From: Cotesia glomerata
Lineage: Eukaryota; Arthropoda; Insecta; Hymenoptera; Braconidae
Assembly (NCBI RefSeq): GCF_020080835.1
Contig: NC_058158.1
Span: 22,829,639-22,893,638, forward strand
Length of the DNA: 64,000 nt
Reading direction: 5' to 3'
In this document: positions 1-12,337 of the stretch, piece after piece
How positions within the stretch are numbered: position 1 is the stretch's first letter
How the letters are laid out: each line of letters starts with the position of its first letter
The notes under the pieces: model-generated
Told to the model about the DNA's origin: nothing
Seen by the model: the letters and a program-made list of their open reading frames with translations, nothing else
Databases searched by the model: none
Program-made: the position numbers and the translations under genes

Positions 1-961
1 AGAATGTTTCGACACAGACATAATTATGAAATTATCTATAATTTTTAATTTTGCCGTAGAATAAACGAATAAAAATTTTATTCTAAATCTTAAATGACCT
101 GTAATGAGTAAAAAAAAGAAATATAAGAGATATTTCTTTTCGAAGAATGATATAATTGCAATAATACATATCTCATAATAAAATTATAAATGAAAATAAA
201 ACGCAAAAATTAGTTATTCAGGTCAAACATATAAGTTTGTCGAGTATTTCGAATATTTTTCTCACCTCTTTTATAAGAAAAAAAAATCGCAGTGCAGAAT
301 TATGGTATACTTGCAAACAAAATTTCAGAAAAACGCAGTAACTTTCACTATGAAATTTATTTTATTCGGATAAATAAGTGGACAAATTGTAATCTATTAT
401 TCGTGTTCACAAGAGTTACACGTTACACAATATTTATTCACTTGTCACTGTTCTTTTAGTTTCTCCTACTCTTACTCTAAAGAACCTCTGTTTTTCTTGC
501 TCTTCTTCTCTCCCTGATATCGTCACGACGATGACCAAGTTGATCGTTGATATTTATATGTCGACGTATGCGTGTAAGATAGGCAAAAAGTGATCGTTAA
601 ATCTATTTCAAATATACCCGACAAAAATTTGTAAGTTCAATCAAATAATGAGAGAATGGAAATACTTTTTTTTATAACAATAAGAAAAACATGTATGAAT
701 TAAATGTAGAGATAAAACTGGAATGTTAAGTATTTAAATCAACAAATTGAAAATTATAAATGAAAAATGATTATTTTAATAGTTACGCTTCATTAAAGAT
801 AATTTATTATACATATATGAGAATTTAATTTTTAAAGCTGAAGATTATTGAATAAAGCTAAAAGAATGTTTTTAACTTGACATTATATTTAAGTATATTA
901 AGCGCATCTACGAACTAGTTGTTTAGGAAGTTAGGTCCCAACTCTAAGAGATGATAAAAAA
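1..961. other. AT-rich DNA, nothing recognised
   Basis: No open frame of note, no inverted or tandem repeat and no RNA-like fold was seen. The first copy of the K dispersed repeat begins at its right edge. Confidence 0.5.
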
Positions 962-1290
962 AAATTAGTAAAACGGTTGACCCTACAGGCCAACCTTGCA
1001 ACTTCCCGCTAATTTCAAATGCAAATCGCTCTAAATTTCATCTACTACGACGTTGTTGAGCTCTTAGAGGTAAAATCATGGTTTTACATCTACTTTGAGC
1101 TCTTCAAGCTTCAAGATAGAACTGTTATGCACTTTTGAGCTCAAAAGTTTAATTTGTATTCAGTAAATCAATTTTTTATAAATCACGTTTTTTTTTTATT
1201 TTTTAACAACTTAATATCAAACGAAAGAATCAACCGATTTGGACAAACTTGGCGGTGTTCTACACAGTTTTATAAGCACAAAAAGATTAT
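962..1290 (+). repeat. K repeat, left-end fragment (forward)
   Basis: K is a dispersed repeat present many times in this window. A forward copy starts with an AATTAGGAAAACGG-like edge and continues with GGCCATCCCTGCAACTTCCCGC. It then has several short palindromic GAGCTC blocks, a central AC microsatellite, and ends TTTCTTAGCGGGAAGTTAAAAA. This copy has the left edge and GAGCTC blocks, but later parts are degenerate. No protein is encoded. Confidence 0.7.
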
Positions 1291-1440
1291 TGCACAAAAA
1301 AAAAATGCGGTAAGGACAAGTATACATGGAGTATAATTTGCCACAGAATAGACTTAAGTAGATATACACTATATTTTTTTTACGTGTGATTTTCAAAGTT
1401 TAGTAAATCTAACTTGTATGTTTGTGTCCTTACAACACCT

Positions 1441-2955
1441 TATTTTCTGATGTTGTCACTATGTCTGTGTGTGCGTGTGCGCGCGCGCGCGTGTGTGTGT
1501 GTGTGTGTGGATGTATATAAACCTCCCATAACTTTTGAACGGCTTGACCGATTTGATCGCGGTTGGCACCATTCGAAAGGGCTTGACCAAACTTAGATGT
1601 TAAATACCATTTCTATCGATTCGAACGAGTAGATTTCGAGAAATCTCAAAAAAACAACGAAAAAAAATTTTTCAATGAGGTTTCTTAGAATAACTTTTAA
1701 AGCGTTACCGATCAATTCCAAAAACTAATCAGCTCTTTATATCGAGAAACCATGTCGATCGCCGCAAGGCTGGTCAAAATCGGTTGATTCGTTCATGAGA
1801 TCATTGTCGAAAAAAAAAACGAAAAAAGTGAATTTTTCGAATCACTTGGAAATTTTATAACTGATGACATGCATGTTCTAAGTTTTGTTATAGAATATAA
1901 AAATCCGCATCGATCACCGCCGATTCGGTCTAAATTGGTTGATTCGTTCGTGAGTTATCGTTGTTGAAAAGTGAATTTTTCAAATTTTTCTACTATTTTC
2001 GGTCTGATTAATTTAAGTTCAAAAATAAATCATAGGATTAAAAAAACTACGTCGAATGCTACCAACCGCGTGAAAATCGGTTTATTCAGTCAAAAGTAAT
2101 TGTAGGCTGAAAATTTAAAGAATGGTGTTTTATTAAACGGCTACCCCTCTTTAGATCTCAGAAATAACATCTCGAGACAATAATATCTCAACAATAACAT
2201 CTCAAATATAAATGTCTCGGTGCAATTTTGAATTTTTGTGCCGATTTTATGCTCGAAAATAGGCCATTACAAACCCCCGTAATCGTGTTGCGCCCTTTTA
2301 ACATGGTTTTTGGGTGTGTTTATGCTAAAAAATAAGCCAAAACACATGAGATATTATTGTCTGAGATATGATTGCCGAGATATATTTACCAAGATATTAA
2401 AGACTGAGAAATTATGAGGGGTCACCTTATTAAACATCTATCAGGCGTTTGAGCTCGAAGAGCTCAAAAGCATAGAACAGTTAACTCTTTAGGCTCGGAG
2501 AGCTCATAATAACACATAAATTATATTTTTTAATTCGGAGATCTCAAAAGCGTCATAAGTGCAATTTTAAGCGCTTAGGTATGGAATTAGTGAGAAGTTG
2601 CAGAGATGGCCTTCAGGGTCAACCGTTTTCCTAATTTTTTGAACTTCCCGCAAAGAAAATTAAAAATTTTCGAAAATCGAGAAATTATTGTTTTTACCCC
2701 GTTCTTCGAAAATAGAGTTTTCATCAGATCTCGACATTTTGAGATCCTGGGAAGCTTTCCTGACTATTCCCGTGATGGTGTCTGTGTGTGTGAGTGTCTT
2801 TGTATGTAAACCTCTCATAACTTTTGAACGGCTTGACCGATTTCATCGCGGTTGACGCCATTCAAAAGGGCTTGACCGAACTTAGATTTTGAATACAATT
2901 TGGGTCGATTCGGACTAGTAGATTTTGAGAAATCTCAAAAAAACCCCAAAAAAAA
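1441..2955 (-). repeat. K repeat, two reverse copies, one holding a MITE
   Basis: A reverse-oriented K begins near 1449, with its TG microsatellite at 1461-1508. It runs to the GGCCTTCAGGGTCAACCG block at 2608-2630. It is broken by an inserted element at 2139-2426. A second reverse K follows directly (2637-2955), with a short TG tract near 2780-2812. The two share the segment reading CATAACTTTTGAACGGCTTG after the TG tract. Short open frames here are chance products of the repeat. Confidence 0.7.
2139..2426. mobile_element. Mutator-like MITE with 15-bp iterated arms
   Basis: The ends read GGCTACCCCTC and, inverted, GGTGACCCCTC. The 9-bp sequence TTATTAAAC occurs immediately on both sides (2130-2138 and 2427-2435). 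Other K copies have it only once, so it is a target-site duplication. Each arm holds four to five diverged copies of a 14-16 bp unit of the type GAGATATNATTGYC. A 9-bp duplication is typical of Mutator-like elements. There is no coding capacity. Confidence 0.75.
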
Positions 2956-3067
2956 ATTAGAAAAACGATTGACCCTAAAGGCCATCCCTGCAACTTTCCG
3001 CTAATTTCATACTTTAGCGCTCAAAATTGCACTTACTACGTTTTTGAGCTCTTCGAGCACAAAAATA

Positions 3068-3463
3068 TAATTTTTGACATATCAACCGCGAAAGTTGGAT
3101 TTACGAACAGCACACAGAGGGCGCAAAGAATACTATTTCTGGCAATCTATAGTTTAGTTAATTTACCTCGCACTAGTATCGAAAAGTAACTTCTCTCTCT
3201 CTATTTGTCTCTACATTCCTGCACGACTACGCTAAAATACGCTATAGATGAGTCGAAATATTTTTAAATTTGACAAACGTCCGCTGGGTGGAGTAAAAAT
3301 CGCAAAAAGAATCTTAGCGACAGTTCAATCTTGTAAACAACCTCAACATGTACGTGCGTTCAATCTATCGCTATTCAATCTCGTAAATAAAATAAACAGT
3401 AATTGAACATTCTTGACTGGTCTCTCAAATCCAACTTCCGCAATTGATATGACAAAAAATTAT
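3068..3463. mobile_element. Inverted-repeat MITE
   Basis: The left end around 3068-3101 is inverted at 3437-3463, with about 30 bp of near-complementary ends containing AAGTTGGATTT and AAATCCAACTT. It is non-coding and about 395 bp long. It lies inside the K copy. Confidence 0.55.
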
Positions 3464-3474
3464 GTTCGATACTT

Positions 3475-3650
3475 TATGCTCAGAGGTAGGGACCCTGACA
3501 AACTTGAAGTGAAGGCACACGTTTGAAGCTATGGATACATTCTTATCAAGACCTCGTCCGGATAAATAACTCGGTCTTGATAATAATGCGCCCATAGCCT
3601 CAAACTTGTGACGTCACTTCAAGCCATCAAAATCCCTACCTTTGAGCATA
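3475..3650. mobile_element. Hairpin MITE
   Basis: About 176 bp with long complementary arms. The left arm starts TATGCTCAGAGGTAGGGA and the right arm, inverted, reads TATGCTCAAAGGTAGGGA. Pairing continues through GTTTGAAGCTATGG-type and TATCAAGACC-type blocks towards the centre. It is non-coding. The TA at each edge fits a Tc1/mariner-type insertion, but the superfamily is not proven. Confidence 0.65.
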
Positions 3651-3821
3651 TGAATCAAAAATAACTATTTTGTAGTTTCTTTGAGATTTCTCAAAATCTA
3701 CCGGTTTGAATCGGTCCAAATTGTATTTAAAATCTAAGTTTGGTCAAGCTCTATCGAATGGCACCAACCGCGATGAAATCAGTCGAGCCGTAAAAAAGTT
3801 ATGAGAGGTTTACATACGGTA

Positions 3822-5824
<2,003 letters not shown>

Positions 5825-7181
5825 ATGAGTAATTCACAGGAAACAAACAAGAATGAAAACGGGCTTCATGCCCAACAAGCAGCGATTGAAGCGGGCACTG
5901 AAATGAGGAGAGCGCAAGCGCTGGAACGCCTGGAGGAGCTGACTAATGAGTTAAATAATCTCGTTCAGTCAAAAGTCAATATCCACAAGGAGATCAAGAC
6001 CAAGGCGACTAGTGTAACTAACGCCCTTCGAAGGTTCAAAAAACTGGATGAAGAATGGCGATTAGCATCGCGACGCACTCCCCGTGCTACACCGGGGCAA
6101 ACCAACGAAGTTGTAGTTGTGACTGACGAAGCAATGGATACCGGAGCCGAAGGTGACGGTGAATCGGTCATCGAAGACAAACGAGAAACTGTCACGAAGA
6201 CTGGAAAAAGGAAAGATCGATCCTCTCCAGACCCAACGTGCAGCCAAGTCACCAAGAAGAAGGACCTGAGACAAAGCCCTCCACAAAGAGCGACAATGCA
6301 AAGGGACGAACGGACAAAAGCGATTGCTTGGCAGAAAGTCCAGTCCAAGAAAGAACAAAGAAGGCAAAGGAAAGAACAGCTCCCAAAGCAATTTCCCGAG
6401 GAGCCCCGTCCTGAACCTAAACGGAAGAAATCGCGAAAGTGGATCAGGCCAGACGCACTGATCATCCGCCCAGCTGAGCCGGCGAAGTACGCTGAGATTT
6501 TGCGTAAAATAAAAATGATGTCCCTGACGAGCAGGTCCGTACTACGGTGGATAAGATCCATAAAACTAGGGCCGGAAACATGCTGATTACGCTCTCTAGG
6601 AAGAGCTCCGATAAAGGCCAAGCTTTACAGAAAACCATCGAGGGCATCCTACAAGAAGAGGCCAAAGTGATCTGCAAAGGTCCACAGGAAGACGTCGAAA
6701 TCCGAGACCTTGATGACACTACAACCAGGGAAGACATTCAAGCCGCCTTGCAGATGGCAACCGGAGAATCCTGCGAGGTATCGCTAGAGGCAATTAAGAT
6801 CCGAAAGGCCTACAGAGGTACCCAGACTGCCGTAGTGACTCTACCAGCAGCTGCAGCGCGGAAGATATTGGAAGGAAGCGGTAAAATCCGTATCGGCTGG
6901 GTAAACTGCCGAATTAGAGCCACGAGAAGATTCAACCCAATGCTTCAAGTGCTGGCACTTCGGGCATCATGGATTTCAGTGCAAAAGTAGCGTAGACCGA
7001 TCTAAGCTTTGCATCAGGTGCGGACAAGAGGGGCACAAGATCGCTGGTTGTAAGAATCCAGCCAAATGTGCATTATGCGCTGAAAACCAAAGCGCAGAGA
7101 ACTCTGCCCACTACGCCGGCAACCACAAATGCCCGGTATTCCAAGAGGCGCTTCAGAGGTTAATAAACAAAAAGAACATGA
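5825..7181 (+). pseudogene. Frameshifted ORF1 (gag-like, zinc-knuckle) of R1-like copy 1
   Basis: This is the ORF1 nucleic-acid-binding protein of the retrotransposon. It starts at ATG 5825, matching the start in copy 2. The basic, coiled-coil-prone N-terminal half is followed by a central conserved block and three C-terminal zinc knuckles. Two knuckles are C-x2-C-x4-H-x4-C and are visible in the frame that resumes near 6935; the third is longer. Compared with copy 2, one A appears to be lost from the A-run near 6512. A second shift lies near 6930, and an extra base just before ORF2 removes the overlapping stop. The protein is therefore split into about three frames and is probably non-functional. 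Confidence 0.8.
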
Positions 7182-10156
7182 AGATACTGCAGCTCAACCT
7201 CAATCATTGTGAGGCTGCACATGACTTGCTTCTGCAGACAGTGCGTGAACTAGGGCCTGACCTTGTACTAATAGCTGAGCTATATAAATGCCTTAAAGGC
7301 AAATTATGGGAAACGGACACGACCACTAGGGCCGTCATTTGGTCCTGTGGCAAGCTCCCATTCCAGAGCGTAGTTAATAATTGCAATGCCGGCTTTGTAG
7401 CAGTATCAGTAGATGGCGTTCACTTCTATAGCTGCTACGCACCACCTAGCCTCTCTATTGTTGACTTCACTAACTTTCTGGATCGACTGACAGAGGACGC
7501 GAAGCAGCATCATCCAGTCGCGATAGCCGGCGACTTTAACTCCTGGGCAGTAGACTGGGGTAGCAAGCTAACTAACGCACGAGGTAAAGCGTTACTTGAG
7601 GCTTTTACTGCATTAGACGTAGTCTTACTCAACAGTGGTGACACACCAACCTACACCAAAGGAGACGCAAGTTCCATCGTAGACCTCACGTTCGTCAGTA
7701 GCAGCCTCGCGAGAGGTAACCTCAACTGGAAGGTGCTGGATATCTACACTGCCAGTGACCACAACGCGATTCTCTGGGAGATATCAAATGACCAGGATAC
7801 TAGAGGAACTAGTAGGTTACCTAACCACATTCGGTGGAGAGTACAATCTTTCGACGTGGGTACGCTGACGACTGCTTTGGATAATGGCCCGATCACCGCT
7901 GGATGCGCAGAAGATCAGACTAAAGAACTTATGAAAAGAGTGACCGAAGCTTGTGACGCCAGTATGCCACGAAAACGAGGCATAAATAGAAGACCCGCGG
8001 TGCACTGGTGGAACGATCACATCAGCGCTCTTCGTAAAGAATGCCTCAGGAAAAGAAGAATATCACAGCGTGGCTTCCGTCGACCTAACCTTGCAGAACT
8101 GGTGGCAGAGTATAAAAAGGCCCGTCGGGAACTAAACAAAGCCATCAAGGATAATAAAAGACGCTGTTGGAAAGAACTCGTCGAAGAAGTGGAGAAGGAC
8201 CCATGGGGCAAACCGTACAAGGTGGTCACGGCCCACCTGAAATACCAGCCAATGCCGTCGCCTACGTGTCCGCGGCTCCTAGAGAGGATTGTTACTGTGC
8301 TGTTTCCTCAACAACCGGTATTCACCGGCCAGTTAAGGCAGCTAAACCCTGAAGACATTCCATCTGTCACGGAAGAAGAACTAATGGAGGCTTGTAACCG
8401 CGTAGGGAATAACAAAGCGCCGGGACTAGACGGAATCCCTAATATTGCCTTGAAAACAGCCATAAAGGCAGCACCAACGTTATTCTTGAAAGTTTACAAT
8501 ACGTGCCTCAAGGAAGGGACATTTCCTCGGAAATGGAAACAACAACGACTGGTTCTACTCCCTAAAGGAAAAAAGCCACCAGAAGAGCCGTCATCTTACC
8601 GTCCACTTTGTATGCTGGATACAGCCGGTAAGATATTCGAACGCATAATTCATCAAAGAATAGAAGCAGTTGCAGATCCACTCCTGGCAAACAACCAGTA
8701 TGGATTCCGAAAAGGACGATCAACCCTGGACGCGATCAATCTGGTTGTTACTACGGCCCAGGAGGCAATTGCAGGAACCAGATGGAAGGGTGGTACGAAG
8801 AAGTACTGCCTGGTGGCGACGTTAGACATCAAAAACGCCTTCAACTCTGCTAACTGGGACTGCATTATGCAAGCTCTTCAAGAGAAGAACGTGCCAGGAT
8901 ACCTAAGTAAAATAGTAGCTAGCTACTTCACGGATAGAGTCCTCAGATATGACACAAAGGACGGTCCGAAAGAGTACGAAATCACCGGAGGTGTTCCGCA
9001 GGGCTCTGTTCTTGGCCCACTGCTGTGGAATATCATGTATGACGGGCTTCTAAGGCTAAAGATCCCAAGAAATATTAAACTTGTAGCGTATGCGGACGAC
9101 GTGGCCGTAGTGATTGTCGCTAAACACCTGGACGAGATTCACCACATGTTTGATCTAGCATTCCAGCAAGTAAACCAGTGGATGGACACAATGAATCTTC
9201 AACTGGCGAAACATAAGACTGAGGCAGTGCTTATTACCAGCAGGAAAGTGTTAGAGACCATCAATCTTAGAGTCGGCGAACAAGAAATCACATCACAACC
9301 TTATATCCGATATTTGGGAGTGATGCTTGATGCCCGTCTCAACTTTAAACAGCAAGTGGAACACGTCAGTGCCAAAGCGTCAGTAGTAAGGGCAAGCCTC
9401 GCACGATTGATGCCTAACGTCGGAGGCCCAAAGCAGAGCAGGAGACTATTGTTGGCAACTGTAGTCACATCAGTGCTTACGTACGAAATATCCATTTGGG
9501 CCGATGCGCTAGAATTACAAGAAGCATGGAGAAAGGCTGGACCAGTATATCGCCTGAGTGCCCTAAGAGTAGCTTGCGCCTTCCGCACAATATCTGAGGA
9601 AGCAGTGTGCGTAATTTCTGGAACTCTACCTCTCAGAGTCCTAGCTGAAGAAAGAAGGAACCTTTACCAACGAAAGAGGTCAACAACACTGAGCGCAGAA
9701 GAACTCAGAACGGAACAAAGACAGCACAGCATCGCACGATGGCAATCTCAGTGGGATGCCGCAGAGAAGGGTAGATGGACGCATCGTCTCATACCAAAGA
9801 TCGACATTTGGCTGAACCGGAAACACGGAGAGGTCAACTACTACCTAACGCAGATGTTGTCAGGACATGGCTGTTTTCGGGCTTATCTTCACCGCTTTAG
9901 GCATGACGATTCTCCGGAGTGCCCGTCCTGCCCTGGAGTCACTGAAGATGCGGAGCACGTTTTTTTCGAGTGCTCGCGTTTTAATCCACAACGTGAGGAG
10001 CTGGAGAGGATCTTGAAGAGGAGAAGTCAACCAGAGTCAGTCGTAGAAGCAATGCTGTCTTCAGAAGCTGCCTGGAATGCAACGAACACTTTTGCCACAG
10101 AAGTGCTTACAGAGCTGCGTTCCATCGAGAGAAAAAGAGCAAAAGACAGAATCTAG
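7178..10156 (+). CDS. Intact ORF2: APE-type endonuclease and reverse transcriptase (R1-like copy 1)
   Basis: A 992-aa polyprotein for target-primed reverse transcription. Residues 1-220 form an APE-like endonuclease with Glu34, Asp119 and Asn121 in a GDFN motif, and Asp194-His195 in SDH. The reverse transcriptase occupies about residues 400-700, with the GVPQGSVLGPLLW box and YADD (Tyr638-Asp641). The C-terminal cysteine motif is C915-x2-C918-x8-H927-x4-C932, as in R1-group proteins. Length is normal for the clade and no stop or frameshift is seen. The start ATG was chosen because it aligns with copy 2, where it overlaps the ORF1 stop as ATGA. Catalytic residues look complete, so the enzyme could be active. 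ORF1 of the same copy is broken. Confidence 0.9.
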   Translation: MKILQLNLNHCEAAHDLLLQTVRELGPDLVLIAELYKCLKGKLWETDTTTRAVIWSCGKLPFQSVVNNCNAGFVAVSVDGVHFYSCYAPPSLSIVDFTNFLDRLTEDAKQHHPVAIAGDFNSWAVDWGSKLTNARGKALLEAFTALDVVLLNSGDTPTYTKGDASSIVDLTFVSSSLARGNLNWKVLDIYTASDHNAILWEISNDQDTRGTSRLPNHIRWRVQSFDVGTLTTALDNGPITAGCAEDQTKELMKRVTEACDASMPRKRGINRRPAVHWWNDHISALRKECLRKRRISQRGFRRPNLAELVAEYKKARRELNKAIKDNKRRCWKELVEEVEKDPWGKPYKVVTAHLKYQPMPSPTCPRLLERIVTVLFPQQPVFTGQLRQLNPEDIPSVTEEELMEACNRVGNNKAPGLDGIPNIALKTAIKAAPTLFLKVYNTCLKEGTFPRKWKQQRLVLLPKGKKPPEEPSSYRPLCMLDTAGKIFERIIHQRIEAVADPLLANNQYGFRKGRSTLDAINLVVTTAQEAIAGTRWKGGTKKYCLVATLDIKNAFNSANWDCIMQALQEKNVPGYLSKIVASYFTDRVLRYDTKDGPKEYEITGGVPQGSVLGPLLWNIMYDGLLRLKIPRNIKLVAYADDVAVVIVAKHLDEIHHMFDLAFQQVNQWMDTMNLQLAKHKTEAVLITSRKVLETINLRVGEQEITSQPYIRYLGVMLDARLNFKQQVEHVSAKASVVRASLARLMPNVGGPKQSRRLLLATVVTSVLTYEISIWADALELQEAWRKAGPVYRLSALRVACAFRTISEEAVCVISGTLPLRVLAEERRNLYQRKRSTTLSAEELRTEQRQHSIARWQSQWDAAEKGRWTHRLIPKIDIWLNRKHGEVNYYLTQMLSGHGCFRAYLHRFRHDDSPECPSCPGVTEDAEHVFFECSRFNPQREELERILKRRSQPESVVEAMLSSEAAWNATNTFATEVLTELRSIERKRAKDRI

Positions 10157-10396
10157 AAGGAAGAAATAACATCTTAGCCACCAGAAGGAAGAGCGGCAGC
10201 TAATTCCTCCCCCCGCGAAGAAATGCCTTACGGCGGTACCATGGGGGATCAGAGGATAGAAGAGAAAGGGGTTTAGGGTTTAGTGGGTAGGGGCGTTAGC
10301 GTCGAGTTTTTAGTATGACGCTGCGTCGAGTCGCCACATATCCAGGCCAAACAACTATGCCTAGAATCCGTAAAAAGGATTCCCCCCCCTAAAAGG

Positions 10397-10400
<4 letters not shown>
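10157..10400 (+). other. 3' UTR of R1-like copy 1
   Basis: About 240 bp. It contains GGGGTTTAGGGTTTAGTGGG and a terminal hairpin-like GGAATCC/GGATTCC region ending in a C-run. The same block is found in copies 2, 3, 4, 5a and 5b and serves as the family's tag. It runs straight into AC repeat without a poly(A) tail. Confidence 0.75.
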
Positions 10401-10439
<39 letters not shown>

Positions 10440-10440
10440 C
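10401..10440. repeat. (AC)n spacer between two full-length elements
   Basis: A 40-bp AC tract with one CG interruption near 10432. It separates the 3' end of copy 1 from the 5' end of copy 2. Confidence 0.95.
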
Positions 10441-10982
10441 TCGGGGCAGAAGAGATACTGCTACCGGGCGCGTCTCCCCGAGCGGATGGGAGAACGCTCG
10501 CTGTCTTTGGATGACACTTAATCTCTTAGTTGATGAGGTACAGCGGGTAGGAGCCAAGCAAAATAACCAAACAAAATACGCTCCCGTGGACAAAACTCCC
10601 CTTTAATGGGTTGGTCGCACTAACTGACCTAACAAGACGATCGTTCCCTGCTGTGACCCACTGGGAGTGACCGGAACCTCGTGTCGTAGTTTCCGACGAT
10701 GCAGGCCACGGCTGATGTGAGCTTGCTCTGCCGAGGTGTAAGTTGCAGCAGTGGATCAGGAGCCAGCCACTTCGGGTCTTGATCAGGAAGTACGCAGTGA
10801 GTGTTAGAGATCGGAATCTTCACCGCTCCGAGCGAGTCTAGTCCGTCCGTGTATTCCGGGGCTGGCTAAGTGTCGGCTAGGTCTCAGGGATCTGGGGTAG
10901 GAGTACTATCTCCGAGGGTACACCCGTTCCTAGTTATGACAACCCGCTCCACTCCGTACGATGCACTGGTGAATTTAAAAGT

Positions 10983-12337
10983 ATGAGTAAAATTCAGGAA
11001 AACAACAATAGTGAAAACGGGCCTCATGCCCAACAAGCAGCGATTGAAGCAAGCGCTGAAATGAAGCGGTCGCAAGCGTTTGAACGCCTTGAAAAGCTGA
11101 CCAGTGAGCTAAATGACTTCATCCAATCTAAGGTCAATATCCACAAGGAGATTAAGACCAAGACGACCAGCGTAGCCAATGCCCTCCAGAGATTCAAGAA
11201 ACTTGATGAAGAATGGTGTTTAACAGTACGACGCACTTCTCGCACTACACCGGAGAGAAGCATTCAAGCAACTATCGTGAATGAAGAAGCAATGGACACT
11301 GGAGCCGAAGGTGACGGTGAATCAGTCGCGGAAGACAGAATCAGAACTAGCAGCAAGTCAACTAAGAGAAAAGATCGATCTTCTCCCGACCCAACGATCT
11401 GCCAAGTTGTGAAGAAAAAGGACCTGAAACCAAGCCCTCCGAAAACACGGCAGTGCAGAACGCCGGAAAAAAAGAGGTGACTGAATGGCAGAAGGTCCAA
11501 TCCAAGAAGGAGAAGAAGGAGCAAGCGAGAGAGCGGTTACCAAAACAACCGGTGAACAAATCTCGGCCGGAGCCTAAGCGGGAAAAACCGCGAAAATTCA
11601 CCAAACCAGATGCCTTAATTATTCGACCCGTTGAGAAGGCAAAATATGCCGAGATACTGCGTCGGATGAAAAAAGATGTCCCACCAGATCAGACCCGTGA
11701 CGTCGTTGACAAGGTTCAAAAGACGAATGATGGGAATATGCTCATTACGCTTTCCAGAAAGACCGCAGACAGAGGACAAGCTTTGCTGAAGACCATCAAG
11801 AGCATCCTTAAAGAAGAAGCGCAAGTCATCTGTAAAGGCCCAGAGGAACAGCTTGAAATCCGGGACATTGACGACGAAACAACTAAAGACGATGTCCGGA
11901 AGGCCTTACAAGAGGCAGCTGGAAATGACTACGAAATACCTGAAGATGTCATTAAAATTCGTCCGGCCTACAGAGGTACTCAAACTGCTTCGGTACGATT
12001 GCCAGCAGCAATAGTGCAGAAGATACTTGGAAAGACAGGCAAAATAAGGATTGGCTGGGTAAATTGCCGTGTCAGAGCAATTAAGACACCACTACGATGC
12101 TATAAGTGCTGGCACTTTGGGCACACTACTGCCCAATGTAAAAGCGAAGTCGACCGATCTGGGCTTTGCATCAAATGTGGGCAAACAGGTCATCTAGCTG
12201 CTCAATGCCAAAATAAAGTGAAATGTGCGTTATGTGCAGAAAAACCTGGCTCTCAGGACACTGCTCACCGGTCTGGTTCTGGCCGATGTCCAGTCTTCCA
12301 AGAAGCACTCCAGAAGCTGACAAATAAACGAACATGA
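10983..12337 (+). pseudogene. ORF1 (gag-like, zinc-knuckle) of copy 2, one frameshift
   Basis: This is the retrotransposon nucleic-acid-binding protein. The N-terminal frame runs from ATG 10983 to 11480. The rest is open in another frame from about 11446 to 12337, implying a single-base change near 11445. The C-terminal part shows two C-x2-C-x4-H-x4-C knuckles and a third of the form C-x2-C-x10-H-x6-C. The stop codon overlaps the ORF2 start as ATGA at 12334-12337, the probable ancestral ORF1/ORF2 arrangement, which suggests translational coupling. Confidence 0.82.

Noticed and set aside
5965..6737. Minus-strand frames of 90-218 codons under ORF1 of copy 1
   Set aside because: Shadows of the plus-strand ORF1, whose zinc knuckles and match to copy 2 fix the coding strand.
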